This document shows, piece after piece, positions 26,572-35,518 of a stretch of DNA of 64,000 nt (position 1 is its first letter; each line of letters starts with the position of its first letter). The DNA comes from JBBQXH01 sp963710975 (GTDB taxonomy: Bacteria; Actinomycetota; Thermoleophilia; Gaiellales; Gaiellaceae). The stretch spans positions 496,001 to 560,000 of the forward strand of contig CAVQCG010000001.1 of assembly GCA_963710975.1 (NCBI GenBank), read 5' to 3'. Under the pieces are notes generated by a model that made no database searches, had not been told where the DNA came from, and saw only the letters and a list, made by a program, of their open reading frames with translations. The translations under genes and the position numbers were made by a program.

Positions 26572-29500
26572 CTACGGGATGGTTCCCGCGCCCCATGTGG
26601 AGAACGGGCCGTCGTTGTAGCGTGCGCCGGTCGTCCAGGTTGCGGGGAGTGTCGCCAGCGTCGTCTGCGAGCTCGTCTCGGCAGGGCTTCCGCCGCCGCA
26701 GCAGCGGTCGCGGAAGCGGAGGATTCCCGTACCGCTCGGCGAGAGGAGAGCGATCCAGTAGGTGGCCCCGCTCGTGACCGACGCCGACGGGACGGTCACG
26801 TCGTTCCACGCGCCTGCAACCGGCGAGTTCAGCGTTCCCTGGGCGAGCAGCGAGCCGGGCTTCCCACCGGAGTCCGTGTAGATGCCGGCGACAAGCCTGG
26901 TGGCCGCAGCCCCGGTATCGACGTAGACCGTCAGCTTCGTCAGCGTTCCAGTCGCGCTCGCGGTCGTCCGGAAGGCCTCGGCGAGACCCGCCGCGTTCGA
27001 GTCGTTCTTCGGCTCCACCGCCTGATCGCCGAGCAGGAAGGTGGTCGTGGGCGGAGGGCCACCGGCGATCGTGGCGCTCGCTTCGTTCGACGAGGCGCTG
27101 AGGTTCCCGGCGGCGTCCTCCGCGCGCAGACGGTAGTAGTAGGTGCCCGCAGCGAGGCCTGTGTCCTGATAGGTGAGGCCACTCGTCTGCCCGATCCGGT
27201 TGGCGAGGGAGGGCGTGAATCCGGCAGTCGTGGAGCGGTAGACGCCGTACGCGGTGACTCCGACGGTATCGGTCGACGCCGTCCAGGTGAGGTTCACGTT
27301 GCTCGAGGCGACAGTCGCCGTGAGACTGCCCGGAGCGGTGGGCGGGTCGAGATCCTGGCTCGCGAGCGGCAGCCGGATCATCGATGCGACCGACGGCACG
27401 CCGTTCGTGTCGACGAGGAAGAGCATGTAGTACCCCGGGGGTGCGAGATTCGCGTTGGCGGGCGCCTGGACCGAGAGCCCGCCGCCGGTCTGGCTGAAGT
27501 TCAGCCGCTGGAACCGCTGGTTCTGGTCGAATGCGTGCGTCACGGCAGGCGTGCGGATCAGCGAGACCGACGCGATCCGCGCAGCATCGGGGGTCGTGAC
27601 CGTGAAGGTGCTTCCGTACGTGACGAGCGAAGGTGCGGCGGTCACCGTCGGGCGTGCGCCCTTGAAGAGGTACGGCGGCGAGTAGATCTCACCGTTGTAC
27701 TGGTTGACGGCGCCCGAGTTCGGCAGCTGTCCTCCACCGGCCATCAGCACGCGGGCGTCGGGCAGGAGGATCGCCGTCGAGTGGTACAGACGTCCGTTCT
27801 GCTCGGCGGCGACGGTCGTCCAGGTCTCCGTGTCCGGGTTCCAGATCTCGGCCGGCAGGACCGCCTTGGTCAGGTCGACTCCGTCGGACATCGTGCCGCC
27901 GCCGGTGGCGAGCACCGAGCCGTCGGGAAGCAGCGTCAGGTTGTGGTACGAGCGCGGGTACTGCATCGGGGCGGTCTCGCGCCAGGCCGGAGACGCCTGG
28001 TTCATGTCGATGACGGCCGTCCGACCAGTCGCCGAGTACGCGTTGGCCCCGTTGAAGTCCGGGTCTGCCCAGGCTCCGGACTTCATGATCTTGTTCGGCC
28101 GGTACATGACGGCGCTGTGGGCGTCGATCGGGCTCGTGCCCACCACCGACCACGTCCAGGTCGCGGGATCGAGGATACGCGTCGTCGTATCAGGCCCGGC
28201 GTCGAAGACCTTGCCGTTCGAGAGAACGAACATGAACGGGTAGAGCGGGGATGTCAGCCTGGCGCCGTTGAGGTCGGTCCACAGATTCGTCGCGGGGTCG
28301 AAGACCGACGGGAGCGAGTTGACCGACGCGTCGCTGAACGGTGGCAGCTGCCCGGGCCTGTCGAGAACGATGTTGTCTCCCGAGAAGGCAAGGACACGGC
28401 CATCGGGCAATTCGGTGGCCGTCGGATACCAGCGACCGACGCTCATGTCGGGCGGCCGCGTCCACTGCCCGGTCGACGGATCGTAGATCGTCGTGTCGGC
28501 GAGGCCCAGGTTCGCGGAGATGTGCCCGCCGACGATCAGCGTCCGCCCGTCCGCAAGTGTCACGTGCCCGGCGCAGAAGAGGTTGCGCCCGTACGGCACG
28601 GGCGTGAACGTGCCGGTGGTCGGATTCCAGATGCGCTCGCGAGTTGGGTGCCGCGTCGAAGCCGTCGAACATCAGGATGTTTCCGGTCGGCAGCAAGATC
28701 ATGTGGACGGCGACGATGGGCCAGCTGATCGGCGCCGACCAGCGCCCCACCTGGTCGGCGGGCGGAAGAGCGACGCCGGAGCCTCCGCCCCACACGGACG
28801 CCGGGCCGTCGCTGAAGCGCGCCCCGGTCGTCCACGCTCCAGGCAGCGCTGCCAGCGTCGTCTGGGAGCTCGTCTCGACCGGAGAGCCACCGCCGCAGCA
28901 GCGATCACGGAACCGGATCGTGCCCGTGCCGCTCGGGGAGAGGATCGCGATCCAGTACGTCGTGCCTCCCGTGATGGACGTCGCCGGGACCGACACCTCG
29001 TTCCAGGAGCCCGCGACGGGCGCGTTCAGCGTCCCTTGTCCGAGAAGCGTCCCGGGATGGCCACCCGAGTCCGAGTAGATGCCCGCAGTGAGCTGCGTGG
29101 CCCCGGAAAGCGGGTCGACGTAGACAGTCAGCTTCGTCAGCGTGCCGCTCGAGGCGGCGACCTCCCGGAACGCCTCCGCGTTTCCGGCCGGGTTCGAATC
29201 GGTCTTCGTCTCGATCTGCTGGTTCCCGACGAGGTAGGACGACGGCGGCGGCGCACTGTTCTGCACGGTCACCGAAACGGCCGCCGACGTCGTCGAGTTG
29301 CCGGCGGCATCTCGCGCGACGGCGGTCAGCGAGTGGCTTCCGTTCGCCGCGGTGGTCGTGTCCCAGGAGACGGAGAATGGTGATTGCGTGTCCTCGGCCC
29401 CGAGGACAGCGCCGTCGAGCCTGAACTGGACCCCTGCGACCCCGACGTTGTCGGAGGCACCGGCCGCGACACTCACCGAGCCCGTGACAACCGCGCCACC

Positions 29501-30385
29501 GGCCGGCGTCGACACGGCGACGGTGGGCGCGGTCGTGTCCGGGGTCGAGAGCGTCAGCGTGACCGGAACCGTTACCGGCGATCCCTGGGCACCGGGTGCC
29601 GTGACGGTCACCGTACCGTTGTATGTCCCGGCCGCCAGTCCTGCGATTGCCGGTGACACGGTCAGCGTGCCCGGTGCCGCTCCGCTTCCGGGAGTGACGG
29701 CAAGCCAGGACGGGGTGGCGGCCCCGGACGCCGTGAAGGTGAGGGCCCCCGATCCGGTGTTCGTGACGGACAGCGTCTTCGAGGCAGGATTCGCTCCACC
29801 GGGCGCTCCGCTGAACGAGAGGCTCGACGGCGAGACGGCGAGCACGGGCCCGGTGGCGGTCGAGGCATACGCCGACAGCGGGCCGTCGCTGTAGCTCACG
29901 CCAGTCGCCCACGCCGCCGGCAGGGCGGTGAGTGTCGAGGAGACGCTCGTCTCCGCGGGTGTTCCGTTCCGGCAGCAGCGATCGCGGAAGCGCAGCGTCC
30001 CGGTTCCGGTGGGCGACAGCACGGCAATCCAGTAGTCGACGCCGCTCGTCACGGCCACGCCCGGAATCGTCACGACGTTCCAGGCTCCTGCGGTCGGCGC
30101 CGAGAGCGAGCCCTGCCCGAGGAGGGCGCCCGGATGGGTTCCCGTCGCGGAATAGAGGCCCGCGACCAGACCGGTGGCCTGCGAGGTCGCGTCGACATAG
30201 ACGCTGATCGTCGTCACCGTGCCCGTCCCGGTCGCGGTCGCCCTGAACGCCTCGGCCACACCGGCGCTGTTCGAGTCGATGCTCGGCTCGACCAGCTGAT
30301 CGCCGACCGGGACGGCAGCCGTCGCGACCGATGCGCCGGCCAGGAAGAGCGCAGCGACGACCGACAGGAGGAGCGCACGGCCCAT
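26572..30385 (-). CDS. Secreted copper-radical-oxidase-like protein with three repeated modules (one frameshift)
   Basis: A secreted protein of about 1270 residues (signal peptide 1-23). In order it carries module A, two Ig-like domains, module B, a kelch/glyoxal-oxidase-like propeller with a DUF1929 cap, a fibronectin III domain and module C at the C-terminus. The propeller keeps every copper-radical residue type: Cys in GRNLFCAGH, Tyr in VGRWYPTAT, Tyr-His in NGRLYHSTA and His in PAVTHAFDQNQRF. Such enzymes oxidise alcohols or aldehydes and release hydrogen peroxide. The three modules (about 150 residues each) share DSNxAG.AEAFR and GTGxxRFRDRCC. One frame change lies near 28640. The gene is divergent from the operon starting at 30614. 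Confidence 0.82.
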
Positions 30386-30457
30386 GACGTCATCTTCGCG
30401 GGAGGACGTCCTTCTGGTTAATCCCCGGAAGCCCAGGTTTCAAGCCAGGTTCTTGCG

Positions 30458-30481
30458 TCGGCACCCCCCTCGGCACCCCCC
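30458..30481. repeat. Tandem 12-bp repeat in divergent promoter region
   Basis: TCGGCACCCCCC occurs twice back to back (30458-30469, 30470-30481). It is preceded by a second imperfect tandem pair, AAGCCCAGGTTTC/AAGCCAGGTTCT (30429-30453). The second C6 run with the following AAAAGGGTGG makes an imperfect palindrome (30474-30491). A hairpin GGGCGG/CCGCCC follows at 30563-30586 just before the 30614 start. This 228-bp region separates the copper oxidase and the seven-gene operon and holds no gene. It probably contains both promoters and operator sites. Confidence 0.45.
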
Positions 30482-30613
30482 AAAAGGGTGGCTCCTCGCC
30501 GGGGGTCGAGTCTTGGGTTTCTAGTCTGGATGCCCCGAAGGAGCGCCCGTACTCTCGTTGCAGGGCGGGAAAGCACTCCACCGCCCGCGGGACTGCGACC
30601 CCCGGAAGGACAT

Positions 30614-31420
30614 ATGACTACTGCGGCCCTGGACGCGACCCCCTCGCGTCGGCTCAGGGCGGATTCAAGTCCGCCCAACGTTTTCGTCGTCCCCGCCTAC
30701 AACGAGGCGGAGAACCTCCCGCGCCTCTTCGAGGATCTCGAGGCGCGACCACATCTCTTCCCCCCCGCGAGTCTCGTCCTCATCGTCGACGACGGCTCCC
30801 AGGACGACACGCCGGAGCTGGTCGAGGCCTACGACGGTCCCCTCCCTGTCGAACTCGTCCGGCTCGTCCCCAACCAGGGCCCCGGAGCCGCCTTCTCGCG
30901 CGGCTTCGATGCGGCCCTCGCCGCGATCCCCGGCGAGGCCTACGTCGTGACGCTCGAAGCAGATACGACGAGCGACCTGGATGCGGTGCCGACGATGCTT
31001 CGATGCGCCGAGGACGGGGCGGGCCTGGTGCTCGCCTCCGTCCACGGCGGGGGTCGCATGCTCAACGTCAGCAAGTTGCGCCAGGTGCTCAGCCGCGGCG
31101 CGGGCTTCACCGTCCGTCTAGGCCTCGGCCTCGACGCGCGGACAGTCTCGTCGTTCTTCCGCGTGTACCGCGCGTCCTCCCTGCGCTCCGCGCGCGCCAG
31201 GTACGGGGCCGGGCTGATCGAGGAACGCGGCTTTGCCTGCAAGGCCGAGCTCCTCGCCAAGCTCGCCGCTCTCGGCGTGCAGATCGAGGAGGTTCCGGTT
31301 GATCTCGACGCTTCCCGCCGCGAAGGAAAGAGCAAGATGCGGATGCTTCCGACCCTCGCCGGCTACGGACGTCTCCTCGTGCGTCAGCGCCGGCTCGTGA
31401 AGGGATCGGTCGCGGGATGA
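30614..31420 (+). CDS. GT2 glycosyltransferase (dolichyl-phosphate mannosyltransferase-like)
   Basis: A 268-residue family-2 transferase. NVFVVPAYNEAENLPRL is the diagnostic start of polyprenyl-phosphate mannose/glucose synthases, VLIVDDGSQDDTPELV follows, and VVTLEADTTSDLDAVP carries the metal-binding acidic residues. It is soluble or peripheral with no C-terminal helices. The ATG at 30614 follows GGAAGGA; longer frames upstream run through the promoter repeats. As first gene of the coupled operon it could load a polyprenyl-phosphate sugar donor for the membrane glycosyltransferase two genes on (inference). Confidence 0.85.
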   Translation: MTTAALDATPSRRLRADSSPPNVFVVPAYNEAENLPRLFEDLEARPHLFPPASLVLIVDDGSQDDTPELVEAYDGPLPVELVRLVPNQGPGAAFSRGFDAALAAIPGEAYVVTLEADTTSDLDAVPTMLRCAEDGAGLVLASVHGGGRMLNVSKLRQVLSRGAGFTVRLGLGLDARTVSSFFRVYRASSLRSARARYGAGLIEERGFACKAELLAKLAALGVQIEEVPVDLDASRREGKSKMRMLPTLAGYGRLLVRQRRLVKGSVAG

Positions 31421-32739
31421 GCGCCCCGTCCGTCGGAATCGTCGGAGGAGGAATCCTCGGCCTGACGAGCGCGTACCGCCTTCTGCAGAAGGGAGTCCGT
31501 GTAGCGCTCTACGAGCGATCGCCGGATCTCGGCGGCCTCGTGGGCTCCTTCGACCTCGACGGAACCCCGGCCGACCGCTTCTACCACGTGATCCTGCCGA
31601 CGGACGACCGCGTCCTCGGGCTCGCGCACGAACTCGGCCTGGACGAGGCGGTCCACTTCCGGCCTGCGGGCAACGGCTTCTGGGACGGCCAGCGGCTCGT
31701 CTCGATGAACTCGCTCTCGGAGTTCCTTCGCTTTCCCGTTCTCCGCCCCCACGAGCGCCTTCGGCTCGCCACCTTCGTCCTGCGCTGCCAGCTCGAGAAG
31801 CACCCGGAGCGGCTCGACGACGTCCCGCTCGAGGACTGGCTACGCCGGCTCAGCGGACGGCGAACGGTGGAGCGCCTCTGGCGCCCGCTCCTCGACTCGA
31901 AGTTCGACGGTCGCTTCGACGATCTGCCGGCCACCTATCTCTGGGCCCGAACGCGCCGTATGGCGGGAACGCGGGACAGCGCGGGGCGCGAGGTGCTCGG
32001 GTCGATCGCAGGCGGCTATCAGCGCCTCGTCGACCTCCTCACACGGAAGATCGTCGAGCTCGGCGGCGAGGTGCACGCCGGTACGGCGGTCGACCGGATC
32101 GCGTCGTCAGGGCCGCGCTGCGCAGGCATCGTCGTCGACGGGCGACTGCGGCAGTTCGATTCCGTGCTCTGCACGCTGACACCGCCCCAGGCCGGGCGCC
32201 TGCTGTCGGCCGGGCTCGCCGTCGCAGCGCCTCCCGATCCCTGCCGGTACCTCGGCGTCGTCTGCGTCGTCTTGCGCCTCCCCCGCTCGCTCAGCCCCTA
32301 CTACTCGCTCAGCATCCTCGACCGCAGCGTCTCGCTGACGACGGTCGTCGAGACGACCCACGTGGTCGATCCGGTCGCCGCCGGCGGAACGCTCGTCTAC
32401 GCGGCCAAGTACGTCGAGCCGGACCACGCGGATCTCGACCGGCCGGTCGACGAGGTCAGGGACGACTACATCGGCCAGGTGAGGCAGATCTTCCCCGCGC
32501 TCGAGGCGAGCGACGTGCTGGCCGCATCGGTGCAGCGGGCGCGGATCGTCGAGCCCGTTCATCCGATCGGCGGGGCCAAGCGTGTCCCCGAGATGTTCAG
32601 CATCCCTGGGCTCGCGCTCGCGTCGACCGCGCATGTCTACCCCGACATCGTGAACGGCCAGTCCGTCATCGGTGTCGCCGATCGTGCGGTCGAGGGCATC
32701 CTCGCCCGGCTGCCGATCGAAAGGCGGGCGGCTGCGTGA
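31417..32739 (+). CDS. FAD-dependent oxidoreductase (protoporphyrinogen-oxidase/UGM-like)
   Basis: A 440-residue flavoprotein. VGIVGGGILGLTSAYRLLQ is the dinucleotide-binding fold, VALYERSPDLGGLVGSFDLDG the second FAD contact, and IAGGYQRLVDLLTRKIVELGG the amine-oxidase-type motif. The C-terminal block YPDIVNGQSVIGVADRA closes the FAD site. Homologues in polysaccharide loci are annotated as NAD(P)/FAD-dependent oxidoreductases related to UDP-galactopyranose mutase, but the substrate is not known. Both ends overlap neighbours by 4 bp. A sugar-nucleotide or lipid-linked sugar modification is the likely job. Confidence 0.8.
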   Translation: MSAPSVGIVGGGILGLTSAYRLLQKGVRVALYERSPDLGGLVGSFDLDGTPADRFYHVILPTDDRVLGLAHELGLDEAVHFRPAGNGFWDGQRLVSMNSLSEFLRFPVLRPHERLRLATFVLRCQLEKHPERLDDVPLEDWLRRLSGRRTVERLWRPLLDSKFDGRFDDLPATYLWARTRRMAGTRDSAGREVLGSIAGGYQRLVDLLTRKIVELGGEVHAGTAVDRIASSGPRCAGIVVDGRLRQFDSVLCTLTPPQAGRLLSAGLAVAAPPDPCRYLGVVCVVLRLPRSLSPYYSLSILDRSVSLTTVVETTHVVDPVAAGGTLVYAAKYVEPDHADLDRPVDEVRDDYIGQVRQIFPALEASDVLAASVQRARIVEPVHPIGGAKRVPEMFSIPGLALASTAHVYPDIVNGQSVIGVADRAVEGILARLPIERRAAA

Positions 32740-34532
32740 CGACGCTCGCGGCACCGGAGCGCGTTCGCCTGGCGTGGGCGCGCCTGACGCTGTCCTCCGA
32801 TGCGCTCGCGGCAATCGGGCTCACCGCGCTCGCGGGGATCATGATCGCGACCACCTGGAACACCTGGGGTGATCTCGGTCGTGACACCGGCTACGACCTC
32901 GTTGCCGGGGCGAAGGTCGCGACGGGTGACCTCCCGTACGTCGACTTCACCTACTTCTACGGCCCGCTCGCGCCCGCACTCGCCGGTCTGGCCGCGTGGA
33001 TCGGTGGGGCCGGGATCGGCTCCGCTATTGGACTCGGCATCGTGCTGTCGATTGCCATCGTGGCGGTCACCTACGTGCTCGGACGGAAGCTCGCCGGTCC
33101 CACGGGCGGCTTCCTCGCCGCGGCGATCACCATCCCCGTCGCCTTCGGCCCGACCAACCTCAGCTTCGTGCTTCCTCACACGTACTCGGCGACGGCGGGG
33201 ATCCTGGCCACCCTCTGCTTCCTTCTCTGTCTCGTCCGCTTCGGCGAACGGGAGGCACGGTCCTGGCTCGTGCTCGCCGGAGTCGCAGCCGGCATGGTCG
33301 CGCTGACGCGACCGGAGCTCGTGCTCGCAGTGGTCATCGCCGGCGTCGTGTGGCTTGCGGTTCGTGCCCGCCAGACAGGCCGTCCGACCCTCCGTGACGC
33401 GGCGTGCCTCGTCGCACCGGCAGCGGCCATTCCGCTCGCCGTCTACGGCGCGTTCCTGACGGCCGTTCCCTTCCATCGGCTCGTGTTCGAGAACCTCTAC
33501 CCGGTCGACACGCTCGCCGCGGCCGGAAACGCCGTCGTGCGCCTCCACGCGCCGCTGACCGCTTCGAGCTTCGGGGAGCTCGGCCTGAAGCTCGCGCTCT
33601 ACGCGGCAGGAATCGCGGCGCTCGTCGCGCTCGGCACCTGGCTCGACCGCGACACGCGGGCCCGGCGTCCGCTGATCGTCCTCACCGGCATCGGAATCGT
33701 GCTCGCCGTAGCCCTCGCCGTCGCGCGCCCGGAGACGCTGCGCTACGGGCTCGAGTTCGCGTGGGGCTGGATTCCGGCCGGAGTCGTCATCGCGAGCGGA
33801 ATCCTCCTGTGGCGGGCCCGTCGCTCCGACGGCCGCACGGCAAGCGCCCTGGCCATCCTCGCGGCATGCGTCGCGCTGACCGTCATGGCAGCGACGACGT
33901 ACGCGGCCTTCTTCGTCCATTCGACGCGCGCCCAGCCGGCCCTCTACGCCGTCCCGCTTGCCGCGATCTTCCTTGCTCGGCTCCATCTGGTCGAGATTGC
34001 CCGCTCACCCTCGGTCGTCCGGCTTGGTGCGCTCTGGCTCGCGTTCCTGGCGGCCGCGGGCATCGGCCTGACGCTGAAGGACGCGGCAGCCGAGTCCGCC
34101 ACCGTTCGCGGGCCAGGCGGCGCGCTCGCGGCAGCGCCGGCCGATGCCGCGCCGATGCAGGCCGCGCTCGACCTGATCGGGGCCAACACGAAGGCGGGCG
34201 AGCCGATTCTGCTGGCCCCGCAGCTCACAACGCTCTATACCCTCTCGGGCCGGACCGACCCGTTGGAGCAGCTCTCGCTGCTTCCCGGCGCCCTTCCGAC
34301 CCGAGGCGACGAGCTCGGCGCGATCGCCGCGCTCGAGCAGGCAGGCGTCAGGTTGGTCGTCACCGACCGGCGCGAGTTCACCGAGTACGGACACACGGCG
34401 TTCGGCCAGTCCTTCGACACGACGCTCGCAGGCTGGATCCGAACGCACTTCGACCACCTGGCCACGCTTCCCGCGGGGCCCGGCGGCACACACACGCTTG
34501 ATGTCTGGATCAAAGAAGGAGGTACTTCGTGA
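32736..34532 (+). CDS. Integral membrane GT-C-like glycosyltransferase
   Basis: A 598-residue protein with about eleven predicted helices and a C-terminal soluble domain of about 130 residues. The first extracytoplasmic loop has DLGRDTGYDLVAGAKVATGD and then LPYVDFTYFYGPLAPALAGL. This is the acidic loop layout of GT-C/ArnT/PMT-like transferases that use polyprenyl-phosphate sugars. HTYSATAGILATLCFLLCL and MVALTRPELVLA are typical helices. The soluble end, with EPILLAPQLTTLYTLSGRTDP, is also seen in this group. The GTG at 32736 overlaps the upstream stop. It could glycosylate a lipid, glycan or secreted protein outside the membrane. Confidence 0.75.
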   Translation: MTTLAAPERVRLAWARLTLSSDALAAIGLTALAGIMIATTWNTWGDLGRDTGYDLVAGAKVATGDLPYVDFTYFYGPLAPALAGLAAWIGGAGIGSAIGLGIVLSIAIVAVTYVLGRKLAGPTGGFLAAAITIPVAFGPTNLSFVLPHTYSATAGILATLCFLLCLVRFGEREARSWLVLAGVAAGMVALTRPELVLAVVIAGVVWLAVRARQTGRPTLRDAACLVAPAAAIPLAVYGAFLTAVPFHRLVFENLYPVDTLAAAGNAVVRLHAPLTASSFGELGLKLALYAAGIAALVALGTWLDRDTRARRPLIVLTGIGIVLAVALAVARPETLRYGLEFAWGWIPAGVVIASGILLWRARRSDGRTASALAILAACVALTVMAATTYAAFFVHSTRAQPALYAVPLAAIFLARLHLVEIARSPSVVRLGALWLAFLAAAGIGLTLKDAAAESATVRGPGGALAAAPADAAPMQAALDLIGANTKAGEPILLAPQLTTLYTLSGRTDPLEQLSLLPGALPTRGDELGAIAALEQAGVRLVVTDRREFTEYGHTAFGQSFDTTLAGWIRTHFDHLATLPAGPGGTHTLDVWIKEGGTS

Positions 34533-35518
34533 GGCGCGTAGGCGTCACCGGGGCGGCCGGGTTCATCGGCTCCCATCTATGCGACCGACTGCTCGACGAG
34601 GGATGCGAGGTCGTCGGAGTCGATGATCTCTCCCGCGGCTCGCTGCTCAACCTCGATCGTTGCCTCGACCACGAGGCGTTCCGGTTCGAGCTGCTCGACT
34701 GCACCCGCCGGCGCGAGCTGCGCGCTGCGTTCGACGGCTGCGACGCCATCGTGCACATGGCCGCCCAGAAGATCCCGCGCTACGGCGGAACCCTGATGAC
34801 GCTCGAGGCGAACGTGGCCGGCGTCAACGCAGCGGCAAGCGCAGCGCTCTCGCTCGACGCAGACCTCGTCATCGCGTCGACCTCCGACGTGTACGGGAAC
34901 GGCACGCCGCCGTTCGCCGAGGACGGGCCACTCGTCCTCGGGCCTCCCACGACACGCCGCTGGGCGTACGCCGTCTCGAAGCTCTACGACGAGCACATGG
35001 TGCTCGCGCTCGCCGAGGAGCGAGGCCTCCGCGTCACGATCCTTCGACTCTTCGGCTCCTACGGTCCCCGCAACCATCCGACGTGGTGGGGCGGTCCGCA
35101 GGCGGTCTTCCTCGAGACGCTGCTCGACGGCGACATGATCGAGATCCACGGCGACGGACTTCAGGTCCGGACGTTCACGTATGTCAGCGACACGGTCGAC
35201 GGCTTCGTGCGCGCGCTGCGCACGCCGGAGGCCCGCAGCGAGGTCGTCAACGTCGGTGGTAACCAGCCGACGACCATCCTCGACCTCGCAAGCCTGATCC
35301 AGGACATCATCGAGATCCCGCAGCCGCTCCGGGCGCGATTCGTCCCGTACGAGTCGCTCCCCGGCAACTACCAGGACGTGCGGAAGCGGATTCCCGACAC
35401 GACGAAAGCCGAACAGCTGCTCGGATTCAGGGCATCGGTGTCACTCAGAGACGGTCTCGAGCGCACTGCTGCCTGGCACCGGAGCAGACGCTCGGTGGAG
35501 GAGGCGGTACGGGCATGA
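34529..35518 (+). CDS. NAD-dependent sugar-nucleotide epimerase/dehydratase
   Basis: A 329-residue extended short-chain dehydrogenase. VGVTGAAGFIGSHLCDRLL binds NAD, VIASTSDVYGNG gives the catalytic Ser/Thr, and WAYAVSKLYDEHM gives the YxxxK pair. LRLFGSYGPRNHPTWWGGPQ and the GDGLQVRTFTYVSD substrate loop are as in GalE/WbpP-type UDP-sugar epimerases. The GTG at 34529 follows AAGGAGG (34518-34524). Both junctions are 4-bp overlaps, so the enzyme is made with its neighbours, including the giant secreted protein that follows. It supplies a modified sugar nucleotide; which one is not evident. Confidence 0.88.
   Translation: MRRVGVTGAAGFIGSHLCDRLLDEGCEVVGVDDLSRGSLLNLDRCLDHEAFRFELLDCTRRRELRAAFDGCDAIVHMAAQKIPRYGGTLMTLEANVAGVNAAASAALSLDADLVIASTSDVYGNGTPPFAEDGPLVLGPPTTRRWAYAVSKLYDEHMVLALAEERGLRVTILRLFGSYGPRNHPTWWGGPQAVFLETLLDGDMIEIHGDGLQVRTFTYVSDTVDGFVRALRTPEARSEVVNVGGNQPTTILDLASLIQDIIEIPQPLRARFVPYESLPGNYQDVRKRIPDTTKAEQLLGFRASVSLRDGLERTAAWHRSRRSVEEAVRA

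Noticed and set aside
30563..30600. Possible c-di-GMP (GEMM-type) riboswitch before the 30614 gene
   Set aside because: GGGAAAGC and GGGACTGCGA look superficially similar, but the second helix and its receptor loop would have to lie inside the coding region.
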